64,000 nucleotides of DNA, from the NCBI RefSeq assembly GCF_046195335.1, contig NZ_CP176093.1. The stretch is one strand, 5' to 3'. Positions 62,542 through 64,000 of the stretch are shown in pieces. Position numbers and translations under genes: made by a program. The notes below the pieces were generated by a model, which was not told where the DNA came from, searched no databases, and saw only the letters and a list, made by a program, of their open reading frames with translations. The stretch's first letter is position 1; every line of letters begins with the position of its first letter. The DNA is from Methanospirillum lacunae. Its GTDB lineage: Archaea; Halobacteriota; Methanomicrobia; Methanomicrobiales; Methanospirillaceae.

Positions 62542-63137
62542 GATCCCAGGAAAAAAACTGGCGGCTTGTCTTTTTTTCTCATCGAAATAATCCACCTGAT
62601 TGCTGATGAACCCTTTATCCTACACCCTTTTCGTTTTTTACCATTCGTCTCCATTTCACCCCGGGCAACGGCAAGTGAAACGATGCTTTTCCGCGTACTT
62701 GGGAGAACAGATTGATCAAGGAATTCACTCACCAGTGTCTGAGTGTACCATCCATCTGGATCAAGTGAAATAACAGACTGTACCTCTGTCTCGAGTGGGA
62801 GATTTTGCCGCATTTTATCCGGATTTTGGCATTGTGGGGTTTGTGATATTACAGGAGAATTTTTTTCCTGAAAATTCTGAGTGCGGGATTGAACCGGTTC
62901 CTGACGTAAACAATCTCTGGTTTCAATTCTCTGAATTTTCGCTTCAAGTAGTTCCATCCTCTCTTTGAGAACTGATACATCATCGTGTGAAGAGCGCGAA
63001 CCATCATCTTTACCAGCCAGGTATTGATCAAGAGCTTCCTCAATAAGAGAACTTCTGCTCTTCCTGGTAACATATGCATAATGGTTCAATTTCTCATCCA
63101 TTTCAGGGGTGAGAGTGATGTTGTATCGTCGTTTCAT
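62535..63137 (-). CDS. Ribbon-helix-helix DNA-binding protein
   Basis: The product (200 residues from the ATG at 63137) opens M-K-R-R-Y-N-I-T-L-T-P-E-M-D-E-K-L, a ribbon-helix-helix strand and first helix, followed by S-R-S-S-L-I-E-E-A-L-D-Q-Y-L. A charged coiled-coil linker (about 50-75) leads to a C-terminal domain of about 80 residues that I do not recognise. It lacks the His/Cys pattern of the NikR nickel domain. There is no ribosome site; an inverted repeat at 63146-63160 overlaps the probable promoter, which would suit autoregulation. It may control the neighbouring moeA-like or mop gene, but that is inferred from position only. Confidence 0.75.
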   Translation of the reverse strand: MKRRYNITLTPEMDEKLNHYAYVTRKSRSSLIEEALDQYLAGKDDGSRSSHDDVSVLKERMELLEAKIQRIETRDCLRQEPVQSRTQNFQEKNSPVISQTPQCQNPDKMRQNLPLETEVQSVISLDPDGWYTQTLVSEFLDQSVLPSTRKSIVSLAVARGEMETNGKKRKGCRIKGSSAIRWIISMRKKDKPPVFFLGSH

Positions 63138-63145
63138 GTGTATAG

Positions 63146-63160
63146 TGTGTATATTACACA
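63146..63160. promoter_or_regulatory. Candidate operator at the ribbon-helix-helix gene start
   Basis: TGTGTA (63146-63151) and TACACA (63155-63160) are exact complements around TAT, and a second TGTGTA-like half-site lies at 63138-63143. Their position immediately before the regulator ATG (63137, minus strand) fits negative autoregulation by a dimeric ribbon-helix-helix protein. The half-sites are short, so support is moderate. Confidence 0.45.
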
Positions 63161-63337
63161 ATTCTTTTTGTGAAATATATTAATTTCCATTTTTTTCTTT
63201 AACGGAGAATCAAATATATCAAACTATAATTGATTCTCATTAATCATTAAACTATCTGGATAACCACAAGTATTAAACAGATAGAGATAGATGCTGTAGT
63301 AACTGCTTTACTCAAAGCAGAATGGAGGTATAAAAAC

Positions 63338-63547
63338 ATGAAAATCAGCGCTCGCAATGCACTCAAGGGAACAATTAAATCCATCACCAAGGGACCGGTC
63401 AACGCAGAAGTTGTAATCGACATCGGAGCAGGAAAACTTGTGACAGCCATGATTACAGCACATGCAGTGGAGAACCTCGCCTTAAAGGAAGGAAAGGAAG
63501 CCTACGCAGTTGTCAAGGCAAGCGAAGTAATGATCGCTGTCGATTAA
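63338..63547 (+). CDS. mop: Molbindin (Mop), copy 2
   Basis: The 69-residue protein begins M-K-I-S-A-R-N-A-L-K-G-T-I and has V-V-I-D-I-G-A-G, A-H-A-V-E-N-L and the K-A-S-E-V-M-I-A-V-D end. It is a full-length molbindin that would bind molybdate or tungstate as a hexamer. GGAGGT precedes the ATG. Its codon choice is GC-ending like fwd, suggesting strong expression, unlike the copy at 20337. It is divergent from the ribbon-helix-helix regulator, which may control it. Confidence 0.92.
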   Translation: MKISARNALKGTIKSITKGPVNAEVVIDIGAGKLVTAMITAHAVENLALKEGKEAYAVVKASEVMIAVD

Positions 63548-63911
63548 TCATATTCAAAGACAAATTTTCAATCGACTTCTAATCCTTTTTCAGGACATGT
63601 TGGTGCAATAAGAAACGTGTCCAGGTTTGTTCTCATGAATCAATCGTGTTTCATTCTTTTTCACACATACTCCACACAAAACTTTATATCAAGTAACTAC
63701 GGATATTGAGTCCTCAAGAGGTATAAACACTTGTAAATACGCTTAAATTTGCACGAAAAGATAAAAAGGTACAATTTAATTGACTAGTATACAAACAATC
63801 GGACAATAGCGTATGTATCAAACCTGCGGGATGATTTCAATACCATTTGACATACAGGTTTTTCTTCTGATAGCTTTAATAATAACATTTTGTCACTAAG
63901 TTGAGAACTCC
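63548..63911. other. AT-rich intergenic region
   Basis: No gene is supported. T-rich sequence near 63584 may end the mop transcript; the stretch 63740-63780 contains AT-rich boxes that may belong to the kinase gene starting at 63912. Confidence 0.35.
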
Positions 63912-64000
63912 ATGCAGTTTCAGAATTATCCTTTTTTCTACCTGATGTTTTTATCCGCAATAATTTCAGGAATCATTTCAATTATTACCTGGAACCGCAG
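63912..64000 (+). CDS. N-terminus of a membrane sensor protein, probably a 7TM histidine kinase (runs off the edge)
   Basis: The ATG at 63912 opens a frame of 29 codons to the window edge. It begins M-Q-F-Q-N-Y-P-F-F-Y-L-M-F-L and continues with a hydrophobic helix rich in I, S and A that ends in W-N-R-R. This start is characteristic of the 7TM N-terminal domain of archaeal histidine kinases in Methanomicrobia. With so short a piece, the kinase domain itself is inferred. Confidence 0.5.
   Translation, partial: MQFQNYPFFYLMFLSAIISGIISIITWNR

Noticed and set aside
62535..63137. NikR nickel regulator
   Set aside because: The N-terminal ribbon-helix-helix fits, but the C-terminal part lacks the NikR His/Cys nickel site.
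1..64000. CRISPR arrays, tRNA or rRNA genes
   Set aside because: No regularly spaced direct repeats and no tRNA-like cloverleaf or rRNA sequence were noticed; a covariance search would be needed to exclude an atypical tRNA.

Overview
The window comes from a methanogenic archaeon, most likely an order Methanomicrobiales member close to Methanospirillum. It carries a formylmethanofuran dehydrogenase operon (fwdDBAC). It also shows archaeal GGTG-type ribosome binding sites, TATA-like boxes, T-rich terminators, PKD/beta-helix surface proteins and the start of a membrane histidine kinase of a type common in that order. The taxonomic call is inference from gene content, not from a marker gene.

Layout. 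1-543: start of an inward-truncated transposase-like gene. 1059-5612: fwdDBAC behind a leader holding an array of small perfect stem-loops. 5770-7079: a winged-helix O-methyltransferase plus a 92-residue protein. 7490-9548: a surface protein broken by a frameshift. 9737-10190: a chimeric pseudogene made from the fdhD front end and the 92-residue gene. 10279-14924: chemoreceptor, fdhD, modA. 15123-24672: membrane protein, methyltransferases, a metal-complex-type binding protein followed by a radical SAM/binding-protein fusion, molbindin, small orphan families and a decayed molbindin. 24847-33602: O-methyltransferase, cysteine desulfurase, FIST protein, a methyltransferase, a DUF364 protein, modBC and a secreted protein. 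34615-54893: the core accessory region. It has five intact Peripla_BP_2 binding proteins and one dead one, a cytosolic binding protein, two GTPase + soluble ABC ATPase pairs, a second DUF364 protein, an AnfO-like protein, a ModA-like protein, a MoeA-like protein and four methyltransferases. 55217-61131: a nickel/peptide-type ABC transporter (five genes) and a CooC-type ATPase. 61324-64000: second MoeA-like protein, ribbon-helix-helix regulator, molbindin, start of a histidine kinase.

How it fits together. The established part is molybdenum/tungsten and nickel handling for methanogenesis: Fwd and FdhD need a pterin-bound Mo/W, ModABC imports the oxyanion, molbindins store it, MoeA-like proteins insert it, and Nik-type transport with CooC serves nickel enzymes. 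Woven through this is a less familiar set. It comprises six intact secreted Peripla_BP_2 proteins with no matching permease in the window, nine small-molecule-type methyltransferases in three groups, a radical SAM enzyme carrying a binding-protein lobe, a cytosolic binding protein, two DUF364 (putative heavy-metal chelation) proteins, AnfO, and two copies of a GTPase/ABC-ATPase pair with no membrane partner. I propose that this set captures and chemically remodels a metal complex (metallophore or metal-tetrapyrrole) and delivers the metal. The gene families and arrangement are read from the sequence; the joint function is a hypothesis.

No tRNA, rRNA or CRISPR array was seen.
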